From: Vibrio barjaei
GTDB taxonomy: Bacteria; Pseudomonadota; Gammaproteobacteria; Enterobacterales; Vibrionaceae
NCBI RefSeq assembly: GCF_001639065.2
Contig: NZ_LQXO02000022.1
Location: forward strand, 62,001 to 126,000
Length of the DNA: 64,000 bases
Direction: 5' to 3'
Shown: piece after piece, positions 53,130-62,480 of the stretch
How positions within the stretch are numbered: the first letter of the stretch is position 1
Layout: every line of letters starts with the position of its first letter
Made by a program: the position numbers and the translations under genes
Notes under the pieces: generated by a model
Database searches by the model: none
Seen by the model: only the letters and a program-made list of their open reading frames with translations
What the model was told of the DNA's origin: nothing

Positions 53130-53786
53130 ATGTTGAATATGGATTTCTCCCAAAGAGTTGTTATCGATACATTGACTATGGAATGGATCGCCTCTCCCGC
53201 AAATGGTGTTAATCGGAAGCCTTTAGAACGAGAAGCCGCTGAGTCAGGTCATGTTACTAGCATCGTTGAATACCTCCCAGGAACTCGGTTTAGTCAACAC
53301 TCGCATCCACTGGGGGAAGAGATATTTGTATTAGAAGGTGTGTTTTCTGATGAAACGGGAGACTACCCTGCAGGTACATACCTTCGAAACCCACCGGGTA
53401 GTTCACACGCGCCATTTAGTAAGCAAGGGTGTGTCATCTTGGTGAAACTCAATCAGTTTGATGAGAATGATCTCAAGTCTGTTAGAGTTGATACGACCCA
53501 AGCAGAATGGCTACCGGGGATAGGTCAAATGGAAATTTTGCCTTTGCACTCCTTCAATCAGGAGAATGTTGTGCTACTGCGTTGGAATGGTCCGGATAAC
53601 TACCATCCACATGGTCATTTTGGTGGTGAAGAATTGTTCGTTATAGAAGGGGCCTTGATAGACGAGCACGGAGAGTACCCCAAAGGAACATGGACGCGAA
53701 GCCCTCACGAAAGCCAACATACACCTTATGTAAAACAACCGACAACTATTTGGTTTAAGACCGGCCATTTACCAATCAAAAAATAA
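53130..53786 (+). CDS. Double-cupin protein (ChrR-like cupin)
   Basis: A 218-residue protein made of two ChrR-type cupin domains. The first has HSHPLGEEIFVLEGVF (about 52-67) and PPGSSHAPF; the second has HPHGHFGGEELFVIEGAL (about 155-172) and PHESQHTPY. The His/Glu sets are metal ligands. It lacks the zinc-binding anti-sigma domain of ChrR, so it is probably a metalloenzyme or sensor of its own. GGGA lies 8 bases before ATG 53130; Met4 is an alternative. Monocistronic. Confidence 0.85.
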   Translation: MLNMDFSQRVVIDTLTMEWIASPANGVNRKPLEREAAESGHVTSIVEYLPGTRFSQHSHPLGEEIFVLEGVFSDETGDYPAGTYLRNPPGSSHAPFSKQGCVILVKLNQFDENDLKSVRVDTTQAEWLPGIGQMEILPLHSFNQENVVLLRWNGPDNYHPHGHFGGEELFVIEGALIDEHGEYPKGTWTRSPHESQHTPYVKQPTTIWFKTGHLPIKK

Positions 53787-53816
53787 GGCGACAATAAATT
53801 GCCGCCTTACGCTTTT
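53785..53816 (+). terminator. Terminator of the cupin gene
   Basis: AAGGCG-CAAT / ATTG-CGCCTT stem with one A-C mismatch, followed by ACGCTTTT. It begins over the cupin stop codon. Confidence 0.6.
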
Positions 53817-53831
53817 CAACAACAAGTCTTA

Positions 53832-54551
53832 TTAAGGCTGTTGACGTGTTGGTGCTAATACGATTTCACGAATACAGACGTTTTGAGGTTGTGAGTAAGC
53901 AAACTCAACCGCACGAGCCACATCATCTGCAGCTAACACGCCACCCATCACTTCTTTCCACTCATCGTAACCGTCTTTAATTTCTTGAGAGGTAGTATGT
54001 GAAAGCAGCTCAGTTTCTACAGCGCCGGGTGCAATAGTAACAACACGTACGTCTGATTCTGCTACTTCTTCACGTACGTTTTCTGATATTGCGTGAACGG
54101 CAAACTTAGTACCACAATAAGCAGCGTGATTGCCGAACGTCTTGCGACCTGCAATGGAACTGATGTTGATAATAGTGCCAGAGTTACGAGCTTTCATTGG
54201 TGCTAGCACCGCTTGCATGCCGTTAAGTAGACCTAGTACATTAACGTCAAACATGGTTTTCCACTCTGCAGAGTCTTGCGTATCGATCTGGCCAAGTAGC
54301 ATCATGCCGGCATTGTTGATAAGAGCATCGGCAGGACCAAACTGCGCTTCAGCTTTAGCGATTGCAGCTTCAAACGTAGCTTTGTCAGTGATGTCGACTT
54401 TTTCACACAGTGTGTTAGGAAGTTGCAGTGCTTCAAGTTTTTCTACACGGCGAGCTAAAAGCAATAGTGGGTGATCAGCGTCACTTAAACGACGAGCAAT
54501 CGCTTCACCAATACCAGAACTCGCACCTGTAATTACAATCAGCTTTTTCAT
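53832..54551 (-). CDS. SDR-family oxidoreductase (YdfG-like)
   Basis: A 239-residue classical SDR with TGASSGIG (8-15), NNAG (79-82) and the catalytic Tyr145-Lys149 (YCGTK) with Ser131-132. It is most like the SDRs annotated as NADP-dependent serine/3-hydroxy acid or clavaldehyde dehydrogenases; the substrate is unknown. Monocistronic, with GAGGGTGAACAA before the ATG. Confidence 0.9.
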   Translation of the reverse strand: MKKLIVITGASSGIGEAIARRLSDADHPLLLLARRVEKLEALQLPNTLCEKVDITDKATFEAAIAKAEAQFGPADALINNAGMMLLGQIDTQDSAEWKTMFDVNVLGLLNGMQAVLAPMKARNSGTIINISSIAGRKTFGNHAAYCGTKFAVHAISENVREEVAESDVRVVTIAPGAVETELLSHTTSQEIKDGYDEWKEVMGGVLAADDVARAVEFAYSQPQNVCIREIVLAPTRQQP

Positions 54552-54784
54552 TTGTTCACCCTCTAAGTGTTATTTGTGATTAGACTTCTTTTTCGAAGAT
54601 GTGTGTATTGTAGTAGATGAATTATTGTTGATATATGGTGATTTAATTGAAACTGTGTTGTCATATGGCAACAATGAAAGCTAACCTTCTGTTCCTATAC
54701 TAAAAAAGATATGCACCTAAACACCTCGTTGGATCGTGTGTCAGAAAGGGTTAAAATTCCTGTCAGTTGTTAGGGGACGAACTG

Positions 54785-55288
54785 ATGTATAAGTGGTTAT
54801 TAGTTGTATTGGTTATAGTGGGGCTGCCATTTCGATCTTTTGGTCTGGAGATCTCTCCAGATGTCAAAATTGATAGAGTAGAGGTAAAGAAGTCAGCAAG
54901 GCGAATGTACTTGATGGATGGCGATACTGTTATCCGTGAGTATAGGATCGCTCTCGGTAAGAATCCGAGGGGGCACAAAATCCAAGAGGGTGATAATCGA
55001 ACGCCGGAAGGTAAGTACTATCTCGATTTTGTAATGGATGATTCCGCTTTTTATCGCTCCATGCACATTAGTTATCCTAACCTAAGAGACAAAAATCGTG
55101 CAAAGAGTTTGGGTGTCGCGCCTGGCGGCAACATTAAAATTCATGGGTTGAAGAACAACAATACTAAGCCACCTCAATTCGTACAAAGTTTTGATTGGAC
55201 TAATGGTTGTATTGCCATTACTAACGATGAGATGGATGAGCTTGTTTCTTTAGTGAAAATAGGCACGCCTATTTATATTCGATGGTAA
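54785..55288 (+). CDS. L,D-transpeptidase family protein (YkuD domain)
   Basis: A 167-residue exported protein: signal peptide (about 1-19) and a YkuD domain. The active-site His120 (KIHGL) and Cys142 (DWTNGCIAI) are seen; the usual Ser-His-Gly-Cys is Thr-Asn-Gly-Cys. Such proteins cross-link peptidoglycan or attach proteins to it; short single-domain versions like this are often uncharacterised. ATG 54785 is chosen because AGGGGA lies 7 bases ahead; the frame is open from 54767. Confidence 0.88.
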   Translation: MYKWLLVVLVIVGLPFRSFGLEISPDVKIDRVEVKKSARRMYLMDGDTVIREYRIALGKNPRGHKIQEGDNRTPEGKYYLDFVMDDSAFYRSMHISYPNLRDKNRAKSLGVAPGGNIKIHGLKNNNTKPPQFVQSFDWTNGCIAITNDEMDELVSLVKIGTPIYIRW

Positions 55289-55375
55289 TGAAGTTAGTCG
55301 GAATAGCGACAGCAAGCTTATGATTGCGGGGGTGGAGCATAAACATAATGGATCTTACCGTCGCTAAATTCTTGG

Positions 55376-55519
55376 TTACATGTAGTTGCAGGTTTGTGCC
55401 AGTCGAATCAACGTTTCTGATTTGAATTTGGATTTACTGCCGGCAAGTTGAGCCAAGTAGTAGTCTCGCAATGGACGTTTTGCATCTTGTTTTGCTTTAG
55501 GCTTAGTGTGTTTCATCAT
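55376..55519 (-). CDS. Small basic hypothetical protein
   Basis: A 47-residue Lys/Arg-rich protein (MMKHTKPKAKQDAKRPLRDYYLAQ...ETLIRLAQTCNYM). GGAG lies 4 bases before ATG 55519 and 7 before the next ATG; a longer frame from 55558 lacks a ribosome site. It is transcribed divergently from the sgrR-like gene, the position that sgrS/sgrT takes in enterics, but the peptide does not resemble SgrT and no SgrS-like 3' hairpin is seen. Function unknown; it could be spurious. Confidence 0.4.
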   Translation of the reverse strand: MMKHTKPKAKQDAKRPLRDYYLAQLAGSKSKFKSETLIRLAQTCNYM

Positions 55520-55701
55520 GTTTCTCCAGCCTGAGTTTGCTTCAGAATCTGAATTCATTGTCGGTTAAAATACGGCAGTTAAAAACAGAGTTATTTTTGT
55601 CTTAAATGTTCCTTATAAGTAAAGTTTTGGCAGTTAATCTATGAATGCGGCTTTAAGTTGCTAAAATAGGGAACATTGTTAAGACGAATTGGTACCTGTT
55701 T

Positions 55702-57480
55702 TTGGAGAGTATTAACCTTTACCGATACTTTAAGCGCCTAGAGGCTTTTGAAGTCGGTCATGAGCACGCAGTGACACTTTCCGACGTCGCGGAGCGTTTC
55801 TTTTCTAGCCCAAGGCATACGCGTTCAATCCTAAAACACCTAAGCCAAGCGCAATGGATTACTTGGGTCCCCAGAGCGGGCCGAAACCAGCGCTCTACAC
55901 TCATTCGCTTGTTGTCTGAAGGGGAGGTTAAACGTCGTATTGCTTCTCAATGGGTTAAAGAGGGTAAGTATGATCGGGCTCTGGAATTTTTAGATAATGA
56001 TCAAGTGGCGTTTGGTCAACTGCTACAACAAACCTCAGGTGCAAAAATCACTGAAGGACGTGTCAATGTCCAACTGACCTACAACCGACCATTAACTCGA
56101 TTAGTTCCTCATATTCCACATCGAAATAGTGAACGATTCTTGAATCGCCAGCTCTATAGTTGTCTGGTTTCAATGGACAAATCTGGCGAGCTCAAACCAG
56201 ATGTGGCGCATCATTGGGAAGTGGACCCGTCGTTTCAAGTGTGGACGTTCTACATTCGACCTTCCGTGTTTTTTGACAACGGTGACCAGATTGATGCCGA
56301 GAGTATTGGAAGCCTATTGTTGCAACTCCAACAACATCGCTACTATGCGAATGAACTCGACCATATAGAATCCATAGATGTTAAGCCGCCCTATGTAATG
56401 ACCATCAATCTCACTCGTCCTGACAGAGGGTTCGCCGCGCTGCTCACAGATCTTAAGTATTCGATACAGCCGCCAGAGCAATTGACACAAAATGATCGAA
56501 ACATAGTCGGTAGTGGTGTCTTTTCATTAAATAATCATTCAGAACAGGTACTCTCCCTAGTTGCCAATGAACAGTACTTTGGGTTAAGAGCCTTAACCGA
56601 TAACGTTACTATTTGGTCTTTGGATGGCAGTGTAGAGAAAGTGACTGAGCGTGATGCAGCATGTGAGCACCGCGTTTCACCTACCATTAAGCGCATAGAG
56701 CCCTCATCTAGGTCGACTATTTCCCATCCCGCCATCGACTTTGAACAGAATGACTTCGTCAGTGCCACATCACGAGCAAGAATTGAAGATGGTTGCCTGT
56801 TTCTCCTCTTTAATCAGAATGGTAGAGCACTGACATACCCGCAGCGACGTTGGCTTAGTGAAACCTTGAGCGGTGAAAATGTCTGGCATCAGTTAACACT
56901 GGATCATCGTACCTTCGGTGCGGAAATCGCGAGCAATTTCTTTCCTTTCTGGCACAACGTGAAGCGAATTCAAAGTGCCCAGCCGGTTGACCTGCCTGAA
57001 ACTATTCAGATCGCATTCTATGCTCATCCCGGTGTTTTACGAAGCGCTGATGCCGCGAAGAAAATTCTTGAGCGACAGGATATGAAAGTAGAACTTCACT
57101 TATACAAGTTTCATGAGTTTATTGAAAAAGCTATGGGAGAAGGGTTTGAAGAAGAGCTTATTATGAGCAGCTTAAACTTAGATGATAATAGGCAGGTATC
57201 GGCTTTGTTATTTTTCCTTAGTGACCCTGTTCTTCATTCTGCAATTGGTAAACAAGCCAGTGACTGTCTTATCTCGGAAATTGACAAGATTAGGGCGAGT
57301 TCAAAGTCTAGTGATTATTTAAGGCAGCTTGAACAGCTTGGTTCTCTTTTGATACATGAAGGGTTAGCCAGCCCAATGTTTCATCATCGTCAAACATTGA
57401 GCTTTCATGGCATCTTGAAAGGTGTGGAAATCACGACTTGGGGTTGGCCTCAATTACGTGATGTTTGGTCTGTAGATTGA
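55702..57480 (+). CDS. SgrR-like transcriptional regulator
   Basis: A 592-residue protein of the SgrR type: an N-terminal winged helix (about 20-70, VTLSDVAERFFSSPRHTRSILKHLSQAQWITWVP) fused to a solute-binding-protein-like domain (about 130-580, LTYNRPLTRLVPH, LKPDVAHHWEVDPSFQVWTFYIRPSVFFDNGD). SgrR controls the glucose-phosphate stress response in E. coli, but vibrios carry several proteins of this build with other targets. No ATG exists at the expected N-terminus: the likely start is TTG 55702, with ATT 55711 an unusual alternative after GGAG. It overlaps the convergent gene by 31 bases. Confidence 0.85.
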   Translation: MESINLYRYFKRLEAFEVGHEHAVTLSDVAERFFSSPRHTRSILKHLSQAQWITWVPRAGRNQRSTLIRLLSEGEVKRRIASQWVKEGKYDRALEFLDNDQVAFGQLLQQTSGAKITEGRVNVQLTYNRPLTRLVPHIPHRNSERFLNRQLYSCLVSMDKSGELKPDVAHHWEVDPSFQVWTFYIRPSVFFDNGDQIDAESIGSLLLQLQQHRYYANELDHIESIDVKPPYVMTINLTRPDRGFAALLTDLKYSIQPPEQLTQNDRNIVGSGVFSLNNHSEQVLSLVANEQYFGLRALTDNVTIWSLDGSVEKVTERDAACEHRVSPTIKRIEPSSRSTISHPAIDFEQNDFVSATSRARIEDGCLFLLFNQNGRALTYPQRRWLSETLSGENVWHQLTLDHRTFGAEIASNFFPFWHNVKRIQSAQPVDLPETIQIAFYAHPGVLRSADAAKKILERQDMKVELHLYKFHEFIEKAMGEGFEEELIMSSLNLDDNRQVSALLFFLSDPVLHSAIGKQASDCLISEIDKIRASSKSSDYLRQLEQLGSLLIHEGLASPMFHHRQTLSFHGILKGVEITTWGWPQLRDVWSVD

Positions 57481-58076
57481 ACCTCGTGCACTACTAAGCG
57501 TTCGGTTAACACCTTTTGATTGGCTGTGGTCGTTTCTAAAGATTCTGCCGTTTGATGGATCGCGCTGGCCATTTTGGACACGTTTTGTGTGGCGTGAATA
57601 ATGGTGCCTTGCATGGGGCGAAGAATTAACCAGTATGCTGCAATTAAAGCCAGAACAATGGCGAAGACAAGCAGAGCAAGCAATAACAACACATTAAATC
57701 GAACGTCGTAGGCAAACTTTTTGGTGCTGTTAGCGATGGAGTTTTGTGATTGCTCTAAAGCGCCCGGTAAGGCAATAAGCGATTGTTTGGACATCTCGGT
57801 GAGTTCGTTGATGTTATCCATGGTATCAACGAGCACTTGTCGCTGCTCCTCATTCAGGCTTTCATTTTTCGACAGTAAAGTTAACGATGTTGCCAAATTA
57901 TCAATGGCAACTGCAGATCGATCAATGGACTGTTCGATTCCCTTAAGATCCAGCATCATTTTAATATTGACTAATGGCTCGTCTAACTCGCTTGGCTCCG
58001 TAGCTTCTGCGGTCGCGGCAAAGACACTTTGCAATGGTAAAAGAAGGGTCAGGGCGATAGTTAATAACGTTTTCAT
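57450..58076 (-). CDS. Exported single-span membrane protein, unknown function
   Basis: A 208-residue protein with a signal peptide (about 1-20, ending VFA), a helical periplasmic part (about 30-115) and one membrane span (about 126-152, LLLLALLVFAIVLALIAAYWLIL). A cytoplasmic coiled-coil tail follows (MQGTIIHATQNVSKMASAIHQTAESLE). The layout resembles a chemoreceptor stump without its signalling tip. I recognise no family. The gene overlaps the 3' end of the sgrR-like gene. Confidence 0.65.
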   Translation of the reverse strand: MKTLLTIALTLLLPLQSVFAATAEATEPSELDEPLVNIKMMLDLKGIEQSIDRSAVAIDNLATSLTLLSKNESLNEEQRQVLVDTMDNINELTEMSKQSLIALPGALEQSQNSIANSTKKFAYDVRFNVLLLLALLVFAIVLALIAAYWLILRPMQGTIIHATQNVSKMASAIHQTAESLETTTANQKVLTERLVVHEVQSTDQTSRN

Positions 58077-58174
58077 GGGTATCCCAAGCAGATTAAGTGA
58101 CTATTTTAATGCTACTAACTTAGTTCAACTTTAAGGTAGATACCAATTAACGTTTTGTATCCTATCTGTATTTT

Positions 58175-59050
58175 CTATTTACGTTGCAACTTAAACCAAG
58201 AAACCAAACCTATTCCGCCTAATATAAGAAAGGTTGATAGGATCGACATTGCAGACACGGTTTCACCAATAAATAGCCAACCAAGAGCCATAGCAATTAC
58301 AGGCACCGTCAGTTGCAGTAATGAGGCATCAAGTACATCGATCTTCGGAAGTAGTGAGTACCATAAAAAGTAACCCACGGCAGAGGCGAGTGAACCTGAT
58401 AAAACGGCATAAAGAATGCCGGACTCATTGAATAAAATCGACTCTGAACTAATAAATAGGCTCAAAATAAAATAGAGAATCATGAATCCACTGGCCACGA
58501 GAAAACCTTGTTTAGTGGCTAAGATAGGAGATGGGACACTTTTCCCTAATACTGTGAAGATACTCCAGCAAATCCCAGATAAGATCATCAGTACAGTGCC
58601 GGAAATAGAAGGCTGAGATGCAGAGGGTAATAGTAATGAAGCAAAACCAGTTAACGCGATGGCAATACCCACCATCTCTGACTTGGATATTTGATGGCCA
58701 CTGATTCGGTGATAAGCGATCAGTGCTAATTGTACGGTGCCAAACAAGATTAAGGCGCCAGTCCCAGTAGCTAGCGTTACATAGGCAAAAGAAAATAACA
58801 ATGCGTAGCCAAAAAGTGACAAGCCTAGGGAGAGTGATTGACGTTGACTGAGTTTGGGTGAGCTCTGATTTTGTCGTTGGTCGTTCAATAGATAGCTAAG
58901 GCCAACCAAGGTGATGGCTCCACTGACTAAGCGAATTAAAGTGAACCCCACTGGATCGATGACCTCGGTTCCCAAAGCGAATCGACAGAATAGAGAGTTA
59001 AGCGCAAATGCCGTCATGGCAGTGAGCGCCAAAGGGAAGTTTTTGTTCAT
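58175..59050 (-). CDS. EamA-family (DMT) exporter
   Basis: A 291-residue ten-span drug/metabolite transporter made of two EamA repeats; FCRFALGTEVIDPVGFTLIRLVSGAITL in the first and LPKIDVLDASLLQLTVPVIAMALGWLFIGE in the second are typical. It probably exports an amino acid or other small metabolite; the substrate is unassigned. Monocistronic. Confidence 0.9.
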   Translation of the reverse strand: MNKNFPLALTAMTAFALNSLFCRFALGTEVIDPVGFTLIRLVSGAITLVGLSYLLNDQRQNQSSPKLSQRQSLSLGLSLFGYALLFSFAYVTLATGTGALILFGTVQLALIAYHRISGHQISKSEMVGIAIALTGFASLLLPSASQPSISGTVLMILSGICWSIFTVLGKSVPSPILATKQGFLVASGFMILYFILSLFISSESILFNESGILYAVLSGSLASAVGYFLWYSLLPKIDVLDASLLQLTVPVIAMALGWLFIGETVSAMSILSTFLILGGIGLVSWFKLQRK

Positions 59051-59277
59051 CGGGCTTCAATCATTAATAACCGAGTTATTATCCTAACGGTCAGGCTCCT
59101 TTCACGGAATAACCAATAACTTATATATTATGTTTTTCCCTTCCATCTAATTAGAGTTACTCTGCATAATTTGTATAACTATCACTTTTTATCATGATTA
59201 ACTAAACTAAATATCATTTTTATTGAGTCTTTGAGCGACATACAGTGAAAGGGTATTTAGTAGAGGTAGAGAACGTT

Positions 59278-59763
59278 ATGAAAGTCGAAATAGTAAATGC
59301 AATGCCAAAGTACGATGAGGCATTGTGTGCTGTGATTCAGTCAGTGGGAGCTGAGTTTGGCGCAGTGGGCGAAGGGTTTGGTCCTTCGGATCCTGAAGTG
59401 CTTGCAATGAGCGAAAACTACAGTGAAGCAAATCGCAGTTTATATCTTGTTGCGTTAGTGGATGGCAAGGTAGTTGGAGGTTGCGGATTAGCACCATTTG
59501 GTGAGCATCAAGAGGTATGCGAACTAAAGAAACTTTTCTTACTACCTGAAACTCGCGGGCTTGGACTAGGCAAGGAGTTAGTGCAGCAATGTTTAGCGTT
59601 CGCGACTCAACAAGGCTACACATCTTGCTACTTGGATACATTAACTTCCATGTCGGCAGCTGTGAGATTGTACGAGAATTTTGGTTTCACACATTTAAAC
59701 GCACCTTATGAAGGTACGTTGCATAACGGCTGTGATGTTTGGATGCTCAAATCTCTACCATAA
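59278..59763 (+). CDS. GNAT-family N-acetyltransferase
   Basis: A 161-residue GNAT enzyme. The acetyl-CoA motif A is LKKLFLLPETRGLGLGKELVQQCLAFA, and CYLDTLTSMSAAVRLYENFGF follows. The frame is open from a GTG at 59245, but MKVEIVNA at 59278 begins the usual first strand. Its 3' end abuts the LysR gene, suggesting co-transcription. Acceptor unknown. Confidence 0.88.
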   Translation: MKVEIVNAMPKYDEALCAVIQSVGAEFGAVGEGFGPSDPEVLAMSENYSEANRSLYLVALVDGKVVGGCGLAPFGEHQEVCELKKLFLLPETRGLGLGKELVQQCLAFATQQGYTSCYLDTLTSMSAAVRLYENFGFTHLNAPYEGTLHNGCDVWMLKSLP

Positions 59764-59783
59764 AACAGGAAATAGCGTTACGG

Positions 59784-60668
59784 ATGATAGGACACAACTA
59801 CAAGTTATTGAGACCACTACAAGCATTACTCGAAACACGCAGCCTTACTGAAGCTGCAGAACGGTTGCGAGTGACGCAGTCGGCGATGAGTCGAAACCTC
59901 ACTCAACTAAGAGCGGAGTTTTCTGACCCTCTGTTAATTCGAGAGGGAAAAACATTCGTGCTCACGGCGCGTGGGGAGTCGCTTAAACGAGCGCTACCTC
60001 ATGTTCTTAGCGCCATTGAAGGCTTATATTCAGACAGTTCGATTGAGCCCAGTGAAATAAAGCGTACCTATCGAATAGCGTATTCAAGTTTTAGTTCATT
60101 ATCGCAGGTAAAAGACTTGAGTTTGGCGTTGATGAGTCAAGCGCCAAATGCCTCCTTCAGTATGGAATTGTGGCAACATCGGGATATTGATGAGTTGTCC
60201 ACGGAGGATGTCGATATACTGCTCACCCCAGCACACCGGATCCCGGACAACATCTATGGGAAGCGCATTGCTGACAACGACTACGTTGTGGTTAGGTCAA
60301 AAGAACACTACAAGACTCAACAGACGCTTTGTCTTGAGCGATATCTTGAGTCTCGGCATGTCTTACTGCATTTGGTGGCGAATATTGATCTTGAGGTGAA
60401 CGAGTTTTTTGCTAACTTATCGGTGAAAAGAAACGTTGCGTTGACGTTGTCGAGCGCTCGCGAAGCTCTTGACGTTGTTCGAGAAAGTGACTTATTGGTA
60501 ACCTTGCCTAAGTATCTGGTAGATAGACTGCCAGACAAAGCGGATTTTGACATTCAACCACTGCCATTTTTATTGCCATCACACAGTTACTACTTACTGT
60601 GGCATGCTAAATGGCAAAATGATGTGGCACACCGTTGGTTACGCGACACAGTGTTTTCGCTGTTGTAG
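59784..60668 (+). CDS. LysR-family transcriptional regulator
   Basis: A 294-residue LysR protein: the HTH is seen as LLRPLQALLETRSLTEAAERLRVTQSAMSRNLTQLR (about 7-42), with an effector domain beginning RTYRIAYSSF. ATG 59784 follows AGGAAA by about 12 bases; a TTG at 59739 would overlap the GNAT gene. No divergent target gene is present, so its regulon cannot be guessed. Confidence 0.9.
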   Translation: MIGHNYKLLRPLQALLETRSLTEAAERLRVTQSAMSRNLTQLRAEFSDPLLIREGKTFVLTARGESLKRALPHVLSAIEGLYSDSSIEPSEIKRTYRIAYSSFSSLSQVKDLSLALMSQAPNASFSMELWQHRDIDELSTEDVDILLTPAHRIPDNIYGKRIADNDYVVVRSKEHYKTQQTLCLERYLESRHVLLHLVANIDLEVNEFFANLSVKRNVALTLSSAREALDVVRESDLLVTLPKYLVDRLPDKADFDIQPLPFLLPSHSYYLLWHAKWQNDVAHRWLRDTVFSLL

Positions 60669-60693
60669 ACGCTGCCTGTCTTCTGTGATTTAG

Positions 60694-61170
60694 TTATCCT
60701 TTTGCTTGCTCACATAGTAGATGCAACCATTGATGGTGATGAGCCGCCACTTGTTTGGTCACAAATCTACCGGTTAGCCAACGGAGTCCACCTCGCTGAG
60801 TTGATTCAGTGACAATGCGGCAACCGTTGTCGCAAGGGCTTAATAGCCAAGCGTGGTATATATCAACGTCTCCACATTTCCCTTTCCAGGCAATACGCTC
60901 ATGTGGGATATATTCCACTACCGTACATTCAAAGCTCATGGTCTTGGTGATCCAGTTAAACATCGTTCCTTTGTGAAGCTCACGCGTGTCACCTTTTGTT
61001 ATCTGAACCGCGGTTTTTCTGTGGTGCCAATTAGGCCAACAAGGCGCTTGAACGATACAAGCCCATATCCGTTCACCTTCTGAAGGTACGACAATCTTTT
61101 CCTTAACGTGTACGGATGAGTTTTTAGGATGGTAATAGTCAGGCCAATGAATCTCTGTTAACTCGCTCAT
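60694..61170 (-). CDS. SRPBCC-superfamily protein
   Basis: A 158-residue protein with the START/SRPBCC pattern: SVHVKEKIVVPSEGERIWACIVQAPCWPNWHH at the N-terminus, FNWITKTMSFECTVVEYIPHERIAWKGK centrally and a long C-terminal helix. Such domains bind hydrophobic ligands. It converges with the LysR gene, 25 bases apart. Function unknown. Confidence 0.8.
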   Translation of the reverse strand: MSELTEIHWPDYYHPKNSSVHVKEKIVVPSEGERIWACIVQAPCWPNWHHRKTAVQITKGDTRELHKGTMFNWITKTMSFECTVVEYIPHERIAWKGKCGDVDIYHAWLLSPCDNGCRIVTESTQRGGLRWLTGRFVTKQVAAHHHQWLHLLCEQAKG

Positions 61171-61407
61171 ACCTATCCCTTATAGGTACTATTTAGACTC
61201 TGTTAACTATAGCCACGATCTAGAAAGCGTCACAGGTTAAGCCAAGACTATTTTCTCTTCTAAAATAGTGTTCTTGTCTTCTCGCTTTGTAACAAATGTT
61301 TCAATTTGGTCAATTTAACGAAATCTAATATTCGCAGACTTGGCATCGCATTGTCATTTCGCCACGTAATACTGAGTGAGTATAATTAGTCACAAGGAAT
61401 GTCATAT

Positions 61408-62430
61408 ATGCCAGTGCCGTTATCCCGAGGTGCAAAAGTTCTGCCGTTTACACATGAGACTAAGCTTCAAAGATTCACCAATACTGAAACTATCTACAAT
61501 CCTTCTTTTAAAGATACGTTCGTCACATTACGTTCATATTTAAACGTGGATAAGCTTATCTATTCACAGGTTCCTACTATCCCAATTCAAACTGTTGAGC
61601 GTGATTGCATTGAATCAGAAGTAAGTGATTGTGTTTTTCGATTAGGTCATTCGACAGTTCTGATGAAAATAGATGGAAAAGTACTACTCACAGATCCTGT
61701 CCTCAGTCAGCGAGCATCGCCTTTGTCCTGGGCTGGCCCTAAGCGTTTTCACCCCTTACCTATCTCTTTAGAAGATCTTCCACACATCGATGTCTGTTTA
61801 ATCAGTCATGATCATTATGATCACCTTGATAAACAAACCATTAAGCAACTTCATGAACGAGTTGACCAATTTCTTGTACCAAAGCGTGTCGGACACTATT
61901 TATTTGGCTGGGGGGTGGCGCGAAATAAAATCCAAGAATTGGATTGGTGGCAGTCGGAGAGAGTTGGGACATTGATGTTTGTTTTTACTCCAACTCAACA
62001 TTTCTCTGGTCGTTCCTACAAAGAGCGTGATTTGTCGCTGTGGGGAAGCTGGGTGATTCAAGGTAGTGAGTCAAATATTTACTTTAGCGGAGACTCTGGT
62101 TATTTCAGTGGTTTTCGTGATATTGGTGAACGTTATGGTCCCTTTGATTTAACCTTGATGGAAACTGGTGCTTATGATGAAAGGTGGGCCAGTATTCACA
62201 TGTTTCCAGAGCAAAGTGTTCAAGCGCATATCGATGTAAAAGGGAACGTCATGTTACCCATTCATAACAGTACTTTTGACCTCTCTTTCCATGCTTGGAA
62301 TGAGCCGCTAAAACGCCTAGTTCACGAAGCTAGTGAACGCAATGTTAATGTCGTATGTCCAAAAATTGGAGAAAAGGTACTCATATCGGAGTTGAGTGTA
62401 ACTGAGAATCAACAGGCTTGGTGGGAATAA
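61408..62430 (+). CDS. Metallo-beta-lactamase-fold hydrolase (NAPE-PLD/UlaG-like)
   Basis: A 340-residue metallo-hydrolase. The zinc motif H134-D-H136-Y-D138-H139 follows LGHSTVLMKIDGKVLLTDPVLS; later ligands lie in TPTQHFSG, FSGDSGYFSGF and MLPIHNSTFDLS. This arrangement is that of the NAPE-PLD-like branch, which may hydrolyse phospholipid or other phosphodiesters. ATG 61408 is 9 bases from AAGGA; the ATG at 61399 directly abuts it. Monocistronic. Confidence 0.87.
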   Translation: MPVPLSRGAKVLPFTHETKLQRFTNTETIYNPSFKDTFVTLRSYLNVDKLIYSQVPTIPIQTVERDCIESEVSDCVFRLGHSTVLMKIDGKVLLTDPVLSQRASPLSWAGPKRFHPLPISLEDLPHIDVCLISHDHYDHLDKQTIKQLHERVDQFLVPKRVGHYLFGWGVARNKIQELDWWQSERVGTLMFVFTPTQHFSGRSYKERDLSLWGSWVIQGSESNIYFSGDSGYFSGFRDIGERYGPFDLTLMETGAYDERWASIHMFPEQSVQAHIDVKGNVMLPIHNSTFDLSFHAWNEPLKRLVHEASERNVNVVCPKIGEKVLISELSVTENQQAWWE

Positions 62431-62460
62431 CCAATGGTGCCTAGTTTGACACCATTGGTT
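62429..62460. terminator. Terminator between convergent MBL and HAD genes
   Basis: A perfect 11-base stem AACCAATGGTG/CACCATTGGTT with a 10-base loop, overlapping the stop codon of the metallo-hydrolase gene. Only TGCTT follows, so the U-tract is poor. Confidence 0.65.
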
Positions 62461-62480
62461 TGCTTAAGTACCGACGTTGT

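Noticed and set aside
55376-55600. SgrS small RNA divergent from the sgrR-like gene
   Set aside because: No SgrS-like 3' hairpin with U-run and no SgrT-like peptide visible; only an unrelated small ORF remains possible.
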